Source: Anadara kagoshimensis
Lineage: Eukaryota > Mollusca > Bivalvia > Arcoida > Arcidae
DNA: 64,000 bases
Reading direction: 5' to 3'
Assembly: GCA_021292105.1 (NCBI GenBank)
Contig: CM037869.1
Span: 30,753,508-30,817,507, forward strand
Below the pieces are notes generated by a model that made no database searches, was not told the origin of the DNA, and saw nothing but the letters and a program-made list of their open reading frames with translations. This document shows, piece after piece, positions 10,576 to 24,600 of this stretch. Positions within the stretch are counted from its first letter, which is position 1. Every line of letters begins with the position of its first letter. The position numbers and the translations under genes were made by a program.

Positions 10576-10922
10576 AAAATCTTGATTGTCTTAATGGAAT
10601 TTTATACATATAAATCATTGATATTTTTGTCTTTTTGTATGCTATATTTTACCTTGTACCACTATATATATATATCTGTGATAGGGGGTTGGCATAAAAT
10701 ATATTGTTAATAGAAATGAAAGGGTTAAAAAGATATTGTAGAATAGGAGAAATTTGGGAATACATAATATAGAAAACAATATGCACATTGGCCAACAGTC
10801 CACATGTAGACATTAAAACTCAATCTGGCATACAGAGAAAAAATTGATGAGTGTGCATGAAAACAAAATGGAGAAAACTTGAACAAATTGTGCTAACTTT
10901 TTTAAGGATAATATAAATATGG

Positions 10923-11382
10923 TTTAGCAAGTAGAGCCTGTTCATGTTTCATATATATAAACCTGTTTTTGAATCAATGTCACTAGATATGTTACTTAGT
11001 TATAGAAAATCACATATCTGAAATCATTTTTGAGAAATCATTTTGGCAAAAAATCGTAAAAGACCTCAACCGTAAATTTTCCAGTTTTCAAAAAACCTTG
11101 CATTTCTTTAACAAACTCCTATGTACTAGATTGATCATTTCCTCATTGATTGGTAAACTTTATTTTAAATTTTGTTCAGCCCTCACTGCAAAAAACTGTT
11201 TTGTCGCGGCTTAAAATGTCTATTAAAATCATATATATAAATTTCAAATATTTCTCAAAAATGATTTCAGATAAGTGATTTTCTATAACTAAGTTACCTA
11301 TCTAGTGACATGTTTCTTTAAAAACAGGTTTATATATATATATATGAAAACAACACGGTGCTCTACTTGCTAAACCCTATTT
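10923..11382. mobile_element. Long inverted-repeat (foldback) element
   Basis: The left end GGTTTAGCAAGTAGAGC is mirrored by GCTCTACTTGCTAAACC at the right. The arms also share TATATAAACCTGTTTTT, GTCACTAGATA and AACTTAGTTATAGAAAATCA in inverse order, giving arms of about 140 bp around a central ~150 bp. A transcript would fold into a long hairpin. No coding potential. Confidence 0.85.
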
Positions 11383-14300
11383 AGATCCCTTTAAGTTTAT
11401 ATGCTAGTGTTAGGTTAGAGAAATTAGTAATTTTGTTAATATTTTTATCAATACTTATAGTTTCTTGGTGATTTTTGTATAATTAATTTTATAATTATCA
11501 TATATTTAAGATCAAATGAAATCTAATCAAAGTACTCAGGGATTATGTGATACTTCAGTATTTTTGTAGGAAAGCTTACATATATGTATTTACTAGTTAT
11601 TTAGGCATAGAAACAAAATGCTTTCTACTTTTTTATTATTTTTTATGGTGAAATGACAGCCTTAACTATCGGGTGTTTTTCTAACTAGAGATAGAAATAA
11701 TTCAAAAATTTAATCTTGTCTGAATTTTTATTCTTCGAGGTATATGGGAGAGTGTTGAAAAAGATACCAGTCATTCATAAAAGTTACCAATTTACATAAT
11801 TTCAGAATGGTTTTTATTTCCAACACTGACATTTCTTCATTTTTTTAAAAAAAAATGTTTATGAACAAAACCAAAATGATTTTTTTTATTTCCATGAGGT
11901 TGATTTTAAGCTATCACATGCTGTTTATTTATATTTTTTTATTTTGCACGTTAATCATTCTTTCAATTATTATTAGTTACACAGTGATTAAGTGACCTAA
12001 TATGGAATAACGAATTTATCCCAACAAAGATCTTGATCTTTAAGATGTCAAAACATTAGTACATCCGCAGATACAGCAAACAGCTTTGATAACGCTATTG
12101 TTTATACAGGTTACAGGGGACGTAATCCCTTCCGACCTAATATTTTTGGGGGACAAGGGAGATAATTACTAGTGACCTAATATAACCCCATATTAGGTTA
12201 CTAATTGACCAATGGGAATAAGGATTTTTATCTGAGGTGGGATAATAATGGTTACAGGCGATCAAAGTTAAATTGATAATTGCCGAGAAGAGTTTGTATT
12301 TTATTTTTTCATGTTTTCAGGGTGATCATAACAGAAACTCTGTGATTTTCATATTTTGTTATTTTTGAAATCATGTGACCAATACTATATCAATCCCTCT
12401 TTGTCAGTCACCGTCCAATTTTTTTTCCATAATATTCATAACCATTGTCCCAATGGACATGTTGTTTGCAGTTTATTGTCAGTTTGGGATACTTGCTTAA
12501 TGTTATAATTCGATTTGATATTCATTTCCATCAGAGGTAATTGAATATTTCTGTCATGCCCGAGTCTCACATTCACAGATTATCTCACAGAGTTAGCTAC
12601 AGATACGGTCCGGCATCATTTATTGTAAATTGTATTGGCCTTTATTTTTCTATAACATAGCCATATTGATACATAGTCCCTATCAAAGATTAATTAAACT
12701 GTGCTTGTTTGTAAAGGATTTCTATGTTAGGTATAACTAACTACATTGTGTGTCCATATTAAATATGGTTCAGACTACAGAAATTGGCTATTTCCTGGAT
12801 CTTCAGTGAAATTCAATTCATAGCGAGGAGATTTGTGAACGTGTGACTAGGGCATAACTGTTATGTCTGTGTTGACGATGTTGATCTGTAAATATCTTTA
12901 TCGTATATTGTTGTGCAATATTGTTATTTTATTTTAGTGAAAATACTTTTATTCAATAGGTCTGAAGTTTAATGTCTTTTCTATCTGTCTTGTCCATGAT
13001 TTTTGTTCTAAAATTTGGAAGATTTTTTCTCCCCAAGTTACTATAAATGTACTGATATTAAGAGTATTTTAATTTTAATGATTTTAGCACAATCATGAGA
13101 TCCCTAAATTATGTGCACCATGAGAGAAATCGTTGGAGCAATTTCACCAAACAAACTTTGATTACCATAAATTTGGAGCCCCCATTGTTGTATGTGATGC
13201 TAGATAAAGTTTGTGTTTATTTTTTAAAAATTCTTATTGGATATGAAATGACATCAAATTACGAAAAGTTTTTTTTCCAGAAACGTTCAACATATATGTT
13301 TTTCTAAACTTCTCGCACAAACATTATGGGGTATTGATCATGTGGTACGCTGGCGAACCTCTAGTTTATAGGCATGTAAATTTATCGGGTCATGTGGAAA
13401 TGGAATGTTTGTCGATTTTGGAAAATTTGTGCATGGCATTCCAAATATTTGTATTTATTAGAATTGCATTTACATTTTTTAATTTCATAATTTTGGATAA
13501 CTATCATCTGGTGCAAACTTATTTAAATCATAATTATTGAATTTAAATCATTGCAATTTTGTTGTAGTTTTGAGTTAATTAGTCTTTTTAGGTAAATCTT
13601 TTCAGTTTACCTGAAAAGAAAATGTTAATATGTAAAATTTTGTGATTAATTTAAAGATGGCTTAAAGGTAGCTTAAAGATTGATAAAAATATGTGTATAG
13701 TGACAAGAAGTATTATATACATAGGTGAACACCCCTAATTAGGTAAATTTCACCCACCTTTAAACAACTTTTAAGCCAACAGTGTAAAGAAGCTCAAAAG
13801 TTGTGTGTGCCTTTAAACTATAGCATAGAGATGCTTTAAGATAGCTTAAATGTGACTTAAAGATGGCATATAGGAGCTGAAAGATGCATTTGATTTTAAT
13901 CAGTCTTTAAGTGCATCTTTAAACATCATTAATCTTTAATATTGTGATCGACTTTTTGCTGTAAGTAATTTTTAATGTATATATTCTCAGATCAATTTCA
14001 AATCAAAAATCGCAAAGACAATTGATATTTAAATTTGTAAAAAAAAATTATGGAGTTTCTGATCATATCAAAATTAGTGTTTTGTATCAGGAGTAGATAG
14101 ATGTATCCTGGCCATCCTCAGGGTGAGGTATTTTTCCTTCTGTCTACAATTGCTACATATAAATATTCTATAATGTATTATGATAGTGATAAGTGTTTAA
14201 CCATAGGCATCTTAATTTGTTGTTGTGACAGTGGAGGGAGGAAGAGAATTAAGGAACATGCAAGCGTTTTTCTCAATTTATTTTTTCTTTTCCCTTGTTG

Positions 14301-14410
14301 TTAATTATTTTCAATTGTTATATATTTATAGCTTTCTTACAGTGAAAACAAATCAAAAAGAATGTACATTGTATATTTAGAAAATTTGTAAATCCAGAAT
14401 ATCATATTGG

Positions 14411-14740
14411 AGTTGAGTTGAGTAATGGTCTTTAACGTCCAAGTCAAGAATAATTCACTTATGTCAAGACATCGCTAGTTATAGGCGAAGGTGCAGAAAT
14501 TTTGCCTGTGCATTGAGCTGATGACATTATAGAGTAGGGTTCTTTAGCATGCCAAGCCCACAAGACACGGGACCTCATTTATTTTAAGTTCCCATCCAAG
14601 AGAACCGTGACTTTCATTTCATAATGCCAAGTGCTTGGCAAAAAAATACCAGTCGCTTCCCACTTTCAAGTCTTGGGTCAGACCCAGGTTTGAACCCATG
14701 ACCTCCCACTTACAGAGCAAGCACGCACTCTACCAACTGT
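14411..14740 (-). mobile_element. tRNA-derived SINE, first family, with 14-bp TSD
   Basis: Full-length minus-strand copy, tail (GAGTTGAGTTGAGTAATGG) at the left and tRNA-like head at the right. Perfect 14-bp flanking duplication GAATATCATATTGG at 14397-14410 and 14741-14754. Confidence 0.93.
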
Positions 14741-15531
14741 GAATATCATATTGGCTTTAAACTGTTGTATTATATAAACATGTTAAATTTAGAGTTATTT
14801 ATAAAGAGAAAGTTATAATTTATATACTCTGTGATAAATGATATATATATTTACAATAATTTATTTATATTTTCATATATGATGAAATATAGGCATACAA
14901 CTTTGACCTATTAATTTGACCTTAAATTTACCGGTAAATATTTATTATGGATGCATTTATATATAGGAATTACCATGTTTTATTTTGTATACATAAGAAG
15001 AATACTTTTAACGTATCTTGTGTACACATTATTAAGTTTGAATCCTACTATTACTATGTATAGGGTGGGCTCTTCTATATATAAATATTCGTAATGAAAG
15101 GTGTAACCAGACAGGTCAATATTGTTTGCCTATATCACATGTTATCTCTGTGTACATCTACACCACTATAGTTAAAAAATTTCTTGTATTAATATTATTA
15201 TTATTATTTGTTTTACATACATTGTATATTTTTATATTGTTAAGTATATCGTGATCACTACTTCTATATAGTAATATGATAACTTGAAGTGTATTATGTT
15301 TAATTATGAGACTTTTTAAGTTTTCAGGAAAGATCTGAAAAACTGGAGTAAAAAAATAAGCTCAAGCTATTCCAGAAAAACACTATCAAGTTTCATGTGT
15401 ATAACTTTTAGTTTTTATAAAAGTCATTTTGTTATTTATTTTTTTTTCAAAAACGAAAATCACAAAAAATGAATAGATGTATTTTTATACTATTATTCCA
15501 TCAAATGCGCACATTATCTGTTCAAATGCAT

Positions 15532-15965
15532 ACATGTTTCATTAAGTGCAGACCAGATGCATATTTGTTCTGTCCAATTAAAACCAGATACACACATGTT
15601 CCGTCCAATGAAAACTAGATACACACATGTTCCGTCCAATGAAAACCAGATACACACATATTCCGTCCAATGAACACAAGATACACACATGTTCTGTCCA
15701 ATGAAAACTAGATACACACATGTTCCGTCCAATGAAAACCAGATACACACATATTCCGTCCAATGAACACAAGATACACACATGTTCTGTCCAATGAAAA
15801 CTAGATACACACATGTTCCGTCCAATGAAAACCAGATACACACATATTCCGTCCAATGAACACAAGATACACTGTCATATGTTCAATCCAATGAACACCA
15901 GATACACGCATGTTCTGTCCAATGAAATTGAGATACAAACATGTTCTGCCCAATGTACACCAAAT
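15532..15965. repeat. 31-bp minisatellite with 93-bp higher-order period
   Basis: About 14 units of the form ACATGTTCCGTCCAATGAA plus AACCAGATACAC. In the core (about 15590-15870), three variant units (ending CTAGATACAC; CCAGATACAC; CAAGATACAC with ATATTCC) recur in fixed order three times, giving a 93-bp repeat. Because 31 is not a multiple of 3 and several frames lack stops, open frames run across it; they are not genes. Confidence 0.93.
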
Positions 15966-18814
15966 GCTTACCTTAAATATTTCCTTTCAAACTACCAAAA
16001 TATTCACAGGTTTAGTTCAGACTGAGTCATAGATTGATCGATAATAAGACACAAGATTTGGAACACAATCACACATTAATGAAATACAGTCATTTGTGTA
16101 CAAAGTTCATATATTGTTTATATTACATTTTGGTTGTAATTCAGCTATGTTGGCAATATATTTTCATCCTTTAAACTCTTAATTGACAGATTGCCGGTCA
16201 CGCCTGCAATGTTCCGACAAAGGCCCAGCATGCTTGAATTGCACACAAAAAGAATGCAAACTGGGCCTAAATTGTGTCATTTAATGACCTTCCTGGCAAT
16301 AGTGCATCATTAGTTGACGGTACTTTGATGGCGGCCAGTGTGGGAACATAAAAGGTGTGGCTTGCGATTCATTAATTTATACAATTTCAGTTTTTTTTAT
16401 GATTTTTTTCTTTATTTTGAAGAAATATATAGTAAATTTACAGTTCATCCATTAATTTATATTATATGAGAGAGATACATAATTACATAATCAGTCCTGT
16501 TAGCGTTACCATAGATTTGGTGTTGTGTATATTGTGTCATTCTATAAGTGGACTGGTCATTTATTAACTATCCCTGTGAAATCAATATGATGCCACTAAA
16601 TTACTTCCTTACATCATTTTACAGGAAAGGCAGGGACACCCAAAATACAGCATTGGTAAATGTTGAACTGGGCTTATTGTGATAAAGGAAAATTCATTTG
16701 CACCCCATTTAGTTACAAGTTATATTTACAATATAGATTCTGATTGTTTTTTGTGGTATAAATTGTACTGCTCTTAAGTTTCCTTTATGTTTTACAGTAA
16801 TTTTCAATAAATAATTTAAAATGCACTATTTAAAAATTAGTTAACAACTGTTATTGTATAGATAATATACATATATTATGTACATTACTTATAATTAAAA
16901 TTCCTTACTGTGATTCATGCCTAGATTAATAATCTTTTGTAAGTATTAACCTCTATTTCTGTACTTAATTATGCTAATTTTATAATGGGTAATACTTCTT
17001 TTTGTTTAAATTTCACAGAAATGTTAAAAATGGCTTTAATCCATCATTTTCAGACCTTTTTTTTTCAGTCAAAATTAACATTTTAGTGGAGAGTACAAAT
17101 GGAAGTCTTTCTTTATATTGACCTTTCACCAGGTCATTACTGTTTCTGAAAGATTATGATAGTGACTTGGGTCAGAAGTCCATGATGTTATTTATGGACT
17201 TTTGCTCAGTCAATATATTTCTATCTTTTAAATGTTTAAATGTTGGTTTATGATAAATCAAAGCTTTAAGAGTATAACCAATTAGTTTCTTACAAGTGTG
17301 AAGAATATCTAATTTTATACACATTTTATGTACTCTATCTTTGTTATTTAATTTTATATCTTGAGAACAAACGGTTGTTCAGTGCAATTGATCAGAATCA
17401 AAAATGGCTGAAATAATAAAGAGTAATTTATTCTATAACAGTGTTTGTGTTTCATTTATGTCATATTAATGTTTGCTATTGTACCTCAAATAGCATTTTC
17501 AAGTCACTTCTGGTCAGTGGTGCCCAGTGGAAGAAAACTTATGGCTGAACATTTGAGCATTTGCAATCAAGCCAGGTTTATGGCGATGATGTACCAAGGT
17601 ACGCAAAGTATTATGTGTCCATTATCAATAATACAGCTAAATCTTAAAAAGCTTATGTTCATCTATTCATACAGTCACTGAGGAATCTTTAAAGCCTATT
17701 ATTTCAGGTTCGCTTTGATATTTTCGGGATACTCCGGATTCCTTCACCATATATCCAAGAACTCAATGCCGCAATATTAGTGACAAAATCTTATCAGGTA
17801 CAACATATGCTACAACTCCACTCAATCTTACTCTTAATAAGCAACTTGGAGTCAGGATGGATAATAAGGTGTTAGTCTTCATATAAAAAGCTTTACACCG
17901 CCGATATTTCGACCTCGGTTGACTGCAAGTGAAAAGGGGTTTTCATTGTCGTAGACTTTTAATAGATTGCCTCGGCACCGGTATAATGCAGGGATTAGCA
18001 GGAGCCTAGTAGCCCATGGCTCCTAAACATAAGCCTGGGCCCTGAATTTTTTTACATATTTTAACTAATTATTACTGCTAAAACATATTTTCTGTTGTGA
18101 GCTGGGGCCCCTGGTTCGAAATAGTTGGGGTTCGGCGATGAAATCGACCCAGTGTTCCGAGATATTTGTCTACCGCGTTGTGGTTGAGTGCAGTAGCACT
18201 CTCAAGGTCATCATAAGTTTGCAATAATGCAAAGATCACAAATACAAACACATTTAAGAACTTGATCGATGCCTATTTCAGCGAAATTGGTTACTCTGAA
18301 ACCTTTGCTTTGGTAAATAAAAAAATAAATGTTTTTGCTTGGGTAATTGGAGTTGTTGAGTTAAAATCGAGACTAAGGGCTTATTGAACTTTTTGGTAAA
18401 ACCCGACAACAAACAGCAGTTACTTTTTATAATAAAAGAATGGATTTGCTATACCAATGTTTTAGACAAAATTCCATTTGTCAGTAACCAAAGAAACAGG
18501 AAGATGTCACATTAAATGAACAGATCATGAAAACCAGACAAGGATAAACAACAGATTGACAATCGATCTAACGATAAAACGAACCAAGTGGTGTGGTAAA
18601 TGTACTTTTGAAACCTAATCACATGCACAACTAGTGATCTTAAATCATCTTTGTTACCATTACCAAACAATAAGCCAAAAAAACCATCTGTCATGTATTG
18701 TTATACATGTAATGTGCTACAAAAAATTATAAAAATAGCCACATAAAACTAAAATAAACCCTATTTACCAAGTAATGCATCAAAGACCTGGGTTGTGTAT
18801 GTATAACTAGTGCT

Positions 18815-19034
18815 GTACAGGCCAGTCGAAAGTTTACTGACTCTAAGCAGCTTACGAATTAGTGCCAAATCGGCTCATCTCAGTTCCGTGTTACCTATAT
18901 ATCGTCAGCTTTTTCCATCATTTGACAGTTTTTTCGGGTCGTTAGATCTCCATATCTCGAACATTTCGCAGCCAAGCTTCGACTAATTTTCGATTGCTCA
19001 ATGTTAAGCTTTCGACATACCTGTACCATGCTGT
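18815..19034. mobile_element. Palindromic MITE (CAGACCTGTCGAAAG family)
   Basis: Left arm CCAGTCGAAAGTTTACTGAC, right arm the inverse AATGTTAAGCTTTCGACATA, with internal TTACGAATTAGTGCCAAAT. Diverged copy. Confidence 0.7.
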
Positions 19035-19469
19035 ATTGTAACTTTAATTGATGTGTTCTGCTGTTTTGGTGTCATTATTTAACAAATAAATATTCTTTAG
19101 TCTTGTTTATGCTTTATAAACCGACAACATGTAACTTATATAAATTATTATAATTGTCAGATAAAAATTTAATAACTTCAAATTTAATTATTCTCGTCTG
19201 ATCTTTACAAGCGTACAATCCTATATATAGAGATTGTTGTCAAACTTAATGGAGCATTGAAGTATTGTCGGTGGTTATCGCACATTAAAGGCCATGTAAA
19301 ATAGTATATAACATGCCCTTATTATTGCTTTGTCCTTAGTTCTCCCTGTAACGTCCTCCAAAGATGTTCGCGTAACGACCCACCTGTGAATTCAAGGACA
19401 TGCATGTGTATTAGTGCCACATAAAAATAAACCTTATTGTTTTTATGCTCTCAAAATGTCCAAGAACCA

Positions 19470-19812
19470 CTACGGTGGCTCAGTGGTAGAATGATCGCTT
19501 TGTATGTGGGAAGTAGTGAGTTCGAACCCGACCGTGTCTGACCCAGACTTGAATAAATAGGTAGCGAGTGTTCTTTCGGCAATTAGCAATTAGATATGAA
19601 ATTAATAGGGTCCATCGAAAGAGACCTTACTTAAAAACCGATGTCCCGTGTCACGTGTCACGATAGGCATGGCACCATCACTACACATTGCCCCGAGCGT
19701 ACTGCAAAGGTAAAAATTTCTGTCACTTCATTTATTGCTGGTAATGTCTCAATATAAGTGAAATATTCTTGACAGGGAGGTAAAACCCTATTCATTCAAT
19801 CAATTAATCAAT
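19470..19812 (+). mobile_element. tRNA-derived SINE, variant head
   Basis: Head CCACTACGGTGGCTCAGTGG, box B-like GTTCGAACCCG, body GACCCAGACTTGAATA, tail CTCAATATAAGTGAAATATT then GACAGGGAGGTAAAACCC. Possible short TSD TCAAAATGT at 19451-19459 and about 19812-19820. Confidence 0.8.
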
Positions 19813-20001
19813 CAAAATGTTCAGGACGTTGTTCGTCTCTGTTTGCAATTTTGTTATTTTTCGATTATCATCTTTTCGAGAACGCTTTATAAAATATTTT
19901 GCCAAAATTTTCCATATAAGAATAAACATTATAAAAAGCATATGATAAAGATTCAATACCGCAAGAATATTTTTATTAATTCTGTAAATATAACGAAATA
20001 A

Positions 20002-20083
20002 ATTAATTCAATTGGTTCAAGGCACTCTTCAAGCCACTAACAACATTAATTCAATTGGTTCAAGGCACTCTTCAAGCCACTTA
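20002..20083 (+). repeat. 38-bp direct duplication
   Basis: ATTCAATTGGTTCAAGGCAC followed by TCTTCAAGCCACT occurs twice in a row, separated by a few bases. Confidence 0.9.
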
Positions 20084-20097
20084 CAAAACAGGTAAAA

Positions 20098-20166
20098 TGA
20101 TGATGATGATCATCATGATCATCATCATCATCATCATCATCATTATCGTCGTCATCATAATCATCA
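20098..20166. repeat. (ATC)n/(GAT)n microsatellite
   Basis: Imperfect trinucleotide run. It generates a Met/Ile-rich open frame that is not a gene. Confidence 0.93.
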
Positions 20167-20311
20167 TCTATCCAATAGTTGCGATATACGGAAATGTACA
20201 AAAGTATTTAAAAAACTTAACGACATTGCATCAAAAATATCACAAACATATTTGCGGAAAAAACTACCCCGAAATGAACTCGTATCATGCATTAACAAAG
20301 TTGGTGCAATG

Positions 20312-20465
20312 TTGAATGTTGCTTAAAGTCGCATCAGCAATTTTTAGCTATTCGCGACGAGAACTATTTTATTAGTCTCTATGGATTAATCCATGAACAA
20401 TTTTTTGTATGCATGTGAAGCGCGAGTGTGTTTTATGATCTGCCTTGTACTAGTGTTAAAGTGTA
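20312..20465 (-). mobile_element. 3' fragment of the second SINE family
   Basis: The reverse complement matches the tail of the copy at 22606-22990: TTGCTTAAAGTCGCATCAGC, TAGCTATTCGCGACGAGA and CTCTATGGATTAATCCATGA all correspond. No head is visible. Confidence 0.75.
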
Positions 20466-21009
20466 TTTGTTGGCGCTTTTCGAAAATGTTTGTAAAACCG
20501 CGCTAAAACTTTATTTACTGGCTTTAAAAATTATATCAAATGTTTATATATTTGTTTAAAGTGTAATCAGCTTCTGAACAGAAAAATCATGCATTATAAC
20601 GGTTGTTCAACTCTAAGGAGTCCCAATTAATTTTAAAGTTGGTGCCCATAGAAATCTTAGTGCTGGATTTACAGAAGATAAACATCATGTTTATTTGGTT
20701 CACTGTTACATAACAATGTTTATTATGGATTGCTGAACCCCACAACTCCCAAACCTGGAACTTTAACATGTTTAATGCAAAATAACGACTTTCATGGGAA
20801 GTAATTTTAGTTCATACTTAGTACGAACAATCAGCCCAGGGTGGTGGTGGGCTGATTGGTGAGACTAATTCACAGTATCACAAGGTTAACATCAGCGTAT
20901 TAATGCACACCGACAAAAGAGATCTTAAGTGATATAAAGGAGGTTAAAATCACATTTTTCAAAACAATTTTTTTTCTAATCTGTAGACTCGTCTCAATCA
21001 CACACATAC

Positions 21010-21224
21010 AATACAACCCTGTCGAAATATTAACACCGAAGTAACGAAAATGAGTCGAAAGTCAGTTGTCAAATGGCCGAGATTTGGATCGTCAGTGGCT
21101 GAAAACCTGATCAAGAGACATAGTTGGCAACTGCCGAAAAATAACCGAGTACAGGGGCCAAAACAAGCTCCCTATTTGGCACTGATTTGTTACCTTAGTG
21201 TTAACCTTTCGACAGGTCTGTACT
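21010..21224. mobile_element. Palindromic MITE upstream of EF-hand gene 1
   Basis: Left CCCTGTCGAAATATTAACAC, right GTGTTAACCTTTCGACAGG. Its open reading frame across 21050-21358 is fortuitous. It ends about 400 bp before the ATG of EF-hand gene 1. Confidence 0.75.
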
Positions 21225-21623
21225 TTATTTTTTCAATAGGACAGGATACCCCATGTACGTCATCATACCAAAGTCTAACAATAGACTGTCTGATATTACA
21301 AATAAAAAGATCGAACTCGAGATACAATATTTATGAGATGTTAAAGATTTATCTATAGCTTTATAAAAACATCTGACCCTAAAATACCCCAAATCTGACC
21401 CTTAATCCCCCATTTACAGGCTAAAAGTTTAAATTTTATTGTGGTGTATGTATCAATTTTCATTATTCAGACATGATTAATGGTATCAAATTGTGTATTT
21501 ATATATATTTATTTAGATAAATACGTTTTGTATTGATGAGTTTTAATTTAATATAATTTGTTCATTTATCAACACGGTTTGTCCTTAGTCTGGTTTTTAC
21601 CATATAGGGAGGTTTTGTTAATC

Positions 21624-21666
21624 ATGGCCTTAGCTAAAGCATTTAACGGGGAATCTGAAATGATTG
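21624..21666 (+). CDS. EF-hand gene 1, exon 1
   Basis: Fourteen codons plus one base, donor GTGAGT. Identified by similarity to MALIQTFQGKSPKI in gene 2 (same length, same phase). Confidence 0.8.
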
Positions 21667-24600
21667 GTGAGTATTCATATTTAAACATATAATTTTTAAA
21701 AATGGTTGAAAATTAATTTTACAAATTATTACCTTCTTATGTCTAAAGTGAAACATCATTAAAGTGCGCGTCCATATACATGAATAATATTCTTGTTTGA
21801 ATTAAGAATATGGAAAAACAACCAGAATGAAAATATTTACACGCATTTAATTTACTGATTCAATATGTATAAAGCTTCAACTTCAAAGTTAGTGACTTTT
21901 GAAATGTTTATTGTTTGTTGAAAGCATATGTGGATTCGATTTTTAACCCACATATAGAAATAGATTGTTGTGGAATTGGCTTGCTGTGTACTTCTTTTAT
22001 ATGTCCATACCTGCACATCTCTTTTGATATGTACCACTGCGGTAGCTCAGTTGGTATAGTGCTGGCTTCGTATGTGGGATGACGTGGTTCGAGCCCTGCC
22101 GGCTCTGACTTAAGACTTGAAAGTGGGTAGTGACTGTTCTTTCGCTAAGCTCTCGGCATTACAAAATGAAAGTCATGGTACTTTCGTATGGGAACTTAAA
22201 ATAAAAGAGGTCCCGTGTCATGGTAGGCGTGACACGATAAAAACCCTTATGTATAATACCATTAGCGCAACGAGCAGGCAAATTTCTGCACCTTCCACAT
22301 AACTGGCAACATCTCGATATGAGTGAAATATTCTTTACTAGGACGTTAAACACCATTACTCAACTAATATCCTTTTGATTGCACATGTAATCTTTTAAAA
22401 GGGAAAATGAACTCCGAACTTTATAACTACAAACTGAAAAAAATCAGAAGAAGCGGGAAATGGAGTAATGGGTAAAATAAGAATACAATGTCACAAATCG
22501 GTTATTGTTATAACTTTTCCAAAGTGTAATTTAACGTATTTCTTAACATTGGCGTCAATATGATGACATCTTCTAATCAATTTGGAGATGATATTTCCTT
22601 CTGATAAGAGGCCGCGATGGCCTAATGGATAAGACGCCAGTCTACAAATCCAGGGTCTCTCACCGCTGTGATTTCGAGCCCCGCTCGGACCACATGTGGG
22701 AAAGTCGATTTTCCTTGACGTTGACCTTTACTGGTTCATCTGGTATCAGTATAATGCGATTGGGGGAGTGGTACGCTTGTCTGTAGCGTAATGACTCGGT
22801 GAGCTAGCGCGTTAAAGTCGCCCTAAGTCTTCGCTAGAAAAAGGTATACCACAAAAACACACTTGCACTTCACATGCATAGACAAACTTCTTCATAGGTC
22901 AATCCATAGAAACCAATAAAATAGCTCTCGTCGCGAATAGCTGAAAAATTGCTGATGCGACGTTAAGCAACATTCAAGCACATGCCAACCAACCTTCTGA
23001 TTGGTGTTGGAGAGCACAGCTTACAGTCAGGGCTGCTTATGTGAAGGACTGTATGCCCGGCCCATTACAAAATCTGATGTAATACCATTATGTCCGTGAT
23101 CACTGTAAAAGATTACAAAACCAGTAGATCTATCACCAAATTGCAATGTACAATGTAAATGTAGCAATTTTGTAAATGAAAAAAGAAGAATGACATTTGC
23201 AACAAAGAAGAATGACATTGCAACAAAGAAGAATGATATTTGCAACTGATAGAATTGGAATTGGCAACAGCCAACACAGTGAAAAATAATGAGAAAAACA
23301 ATGAAACAGGACATGAAAAAACAAACACATATAATACATATGTAATTGTTAATTTGGATCACTCTTATATAACATAATACGTTTGGAGGACCACTGCATT
23401 TCGTATACAATATTGAGGTTATACTACTTCTTGAATATATTTTATAATTAAATTCTAAAAAGTCTTATAATATTTAAGTAGTGGTACATGACACAACTAT
23501 TTGACGCCTTCAGCCGCCACACATATTGGTTGAACATATTTCATGCATGTTTTTAAATGATTCAAAGAATCACGCCTGATCCTTTGTAATGGAACATAAT
23601 AATATAGCTGATAACACATGTACTTGGCATCAAAATACGAGCTATAAACGATCACAGTATAAAAACAAGGCGTGAGATAAAACGTGTGATGCGATCATGA
23701 TTGTTTAACAGACATCGGATGCATTGCAATGCATCCTGTAAGTCTACGAAAGTAGGTAATATTTATTACAACTTGTTTATTGTAGAAAAAGTTGACACTT
23801 CTAAAGATATGGTGGTACGACAACTTATAAAGGTAGAAAAAGAAGGTATGTAGATGAGAATATGCCTTTACATATGTGACTGAGTGGGTTGGGTTTCCAA
23901 TCTACCCACGATATCGTCAAGTGTGGTAGAACTTAACTTTGGCGTCAGTTCACAGATTGAAATGATATAGTCGTGTATTAGGTCCACAGTTGATCAATTA
24001 AAATCGATAACATGTTAAATACTTGACGTATTGGTAATGAGTATCGGGAAGGAGAAAAATGCAAAAAATGGACGGGGGACCGAACGAAGGTTCTTCAGCA
24101 CCTAAGACAAGTGTTCTACCAGCTAAGCTACCAAGATCGCTACAAATGATAGTGTAAAAGACCCAACCAATTAACCAAACATTCTCTACATGTTGCCATT
24201 GTTTCAATATTGGTAGCTTATATTGATGGCTACTAATGTCTGAGAAATTCTTTCAAAAAGTAACTTATTTAGCATTTCTGAAAAATACTTAAGGACTTTA
24301 TACAAGTATTGTTTCCTTTACAATTTTTGAAAATTTAAAAAAAAGTGTAAACCAAATGTTCTAACATTTGGTTTCAGAATTTTTCATTTGATAACATTTC
24401 ATGACATTACATATAAACGCACATTAAGCAGTTTAGTGTCTGAAATTATTCATTTTAGTTTTCTTTATGATGAAAATTATCAAATATTTTTTAAATGTTT
24501 TGTTGGTTTGACATGACGGCCTATTGTTTTACTGTTTATAGACTATTGGCTGACCTATTGTGTATTAATATCTTGACCAAACATTTGGCACATTACCAGT

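Larger units (their letters stand above)
10576..21623. other. Intergenic region, kinesin to EF-hand gene 1
   Basis: I see no convincing gene here. It holds a foldback element, three SINE or SINE-tail copies, the 31-bp minisatellite at 15532-15965, palindromic MITEs near 18815 and 21010, a 38-bp direct duplication, an ATC microsatellite and plain AT-rich DNA. One splice-flanked open stretch at 17709-17799 is noted among rejected items. Confidence 0.6.

Noticed and set aside
15514-15865. Overlapping Cys/Val/Phe-rich open frames on the minus strand
   Set aside because: They are produced by the 31-bp minisatellite, which lacks stops in several frames; no splice sites, start context or conserved domain.
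17709-17799. Splice-flanked open stretch (VRFDIFGILRIPSPY, then IQELNAAILVTKSYQ) with TTTCAG before and GTACAA after
   Set aside because: It looks exon-like but I recognise no family and find no partner exon on either side; a single unsupported exon is not enough to call a gene.
20055-20315. 86-residue open frame with an Ile run
   Set aside because: Caused by the ATC microsatellite plus SINE-tail sequence.
22034-22110. Functional tRNA gene
   Set aside because: Box A and B are present here and in about ten other places, but the acceptor stem is not formed and each is followed by the SINE body and tail, so these are SINE heads.
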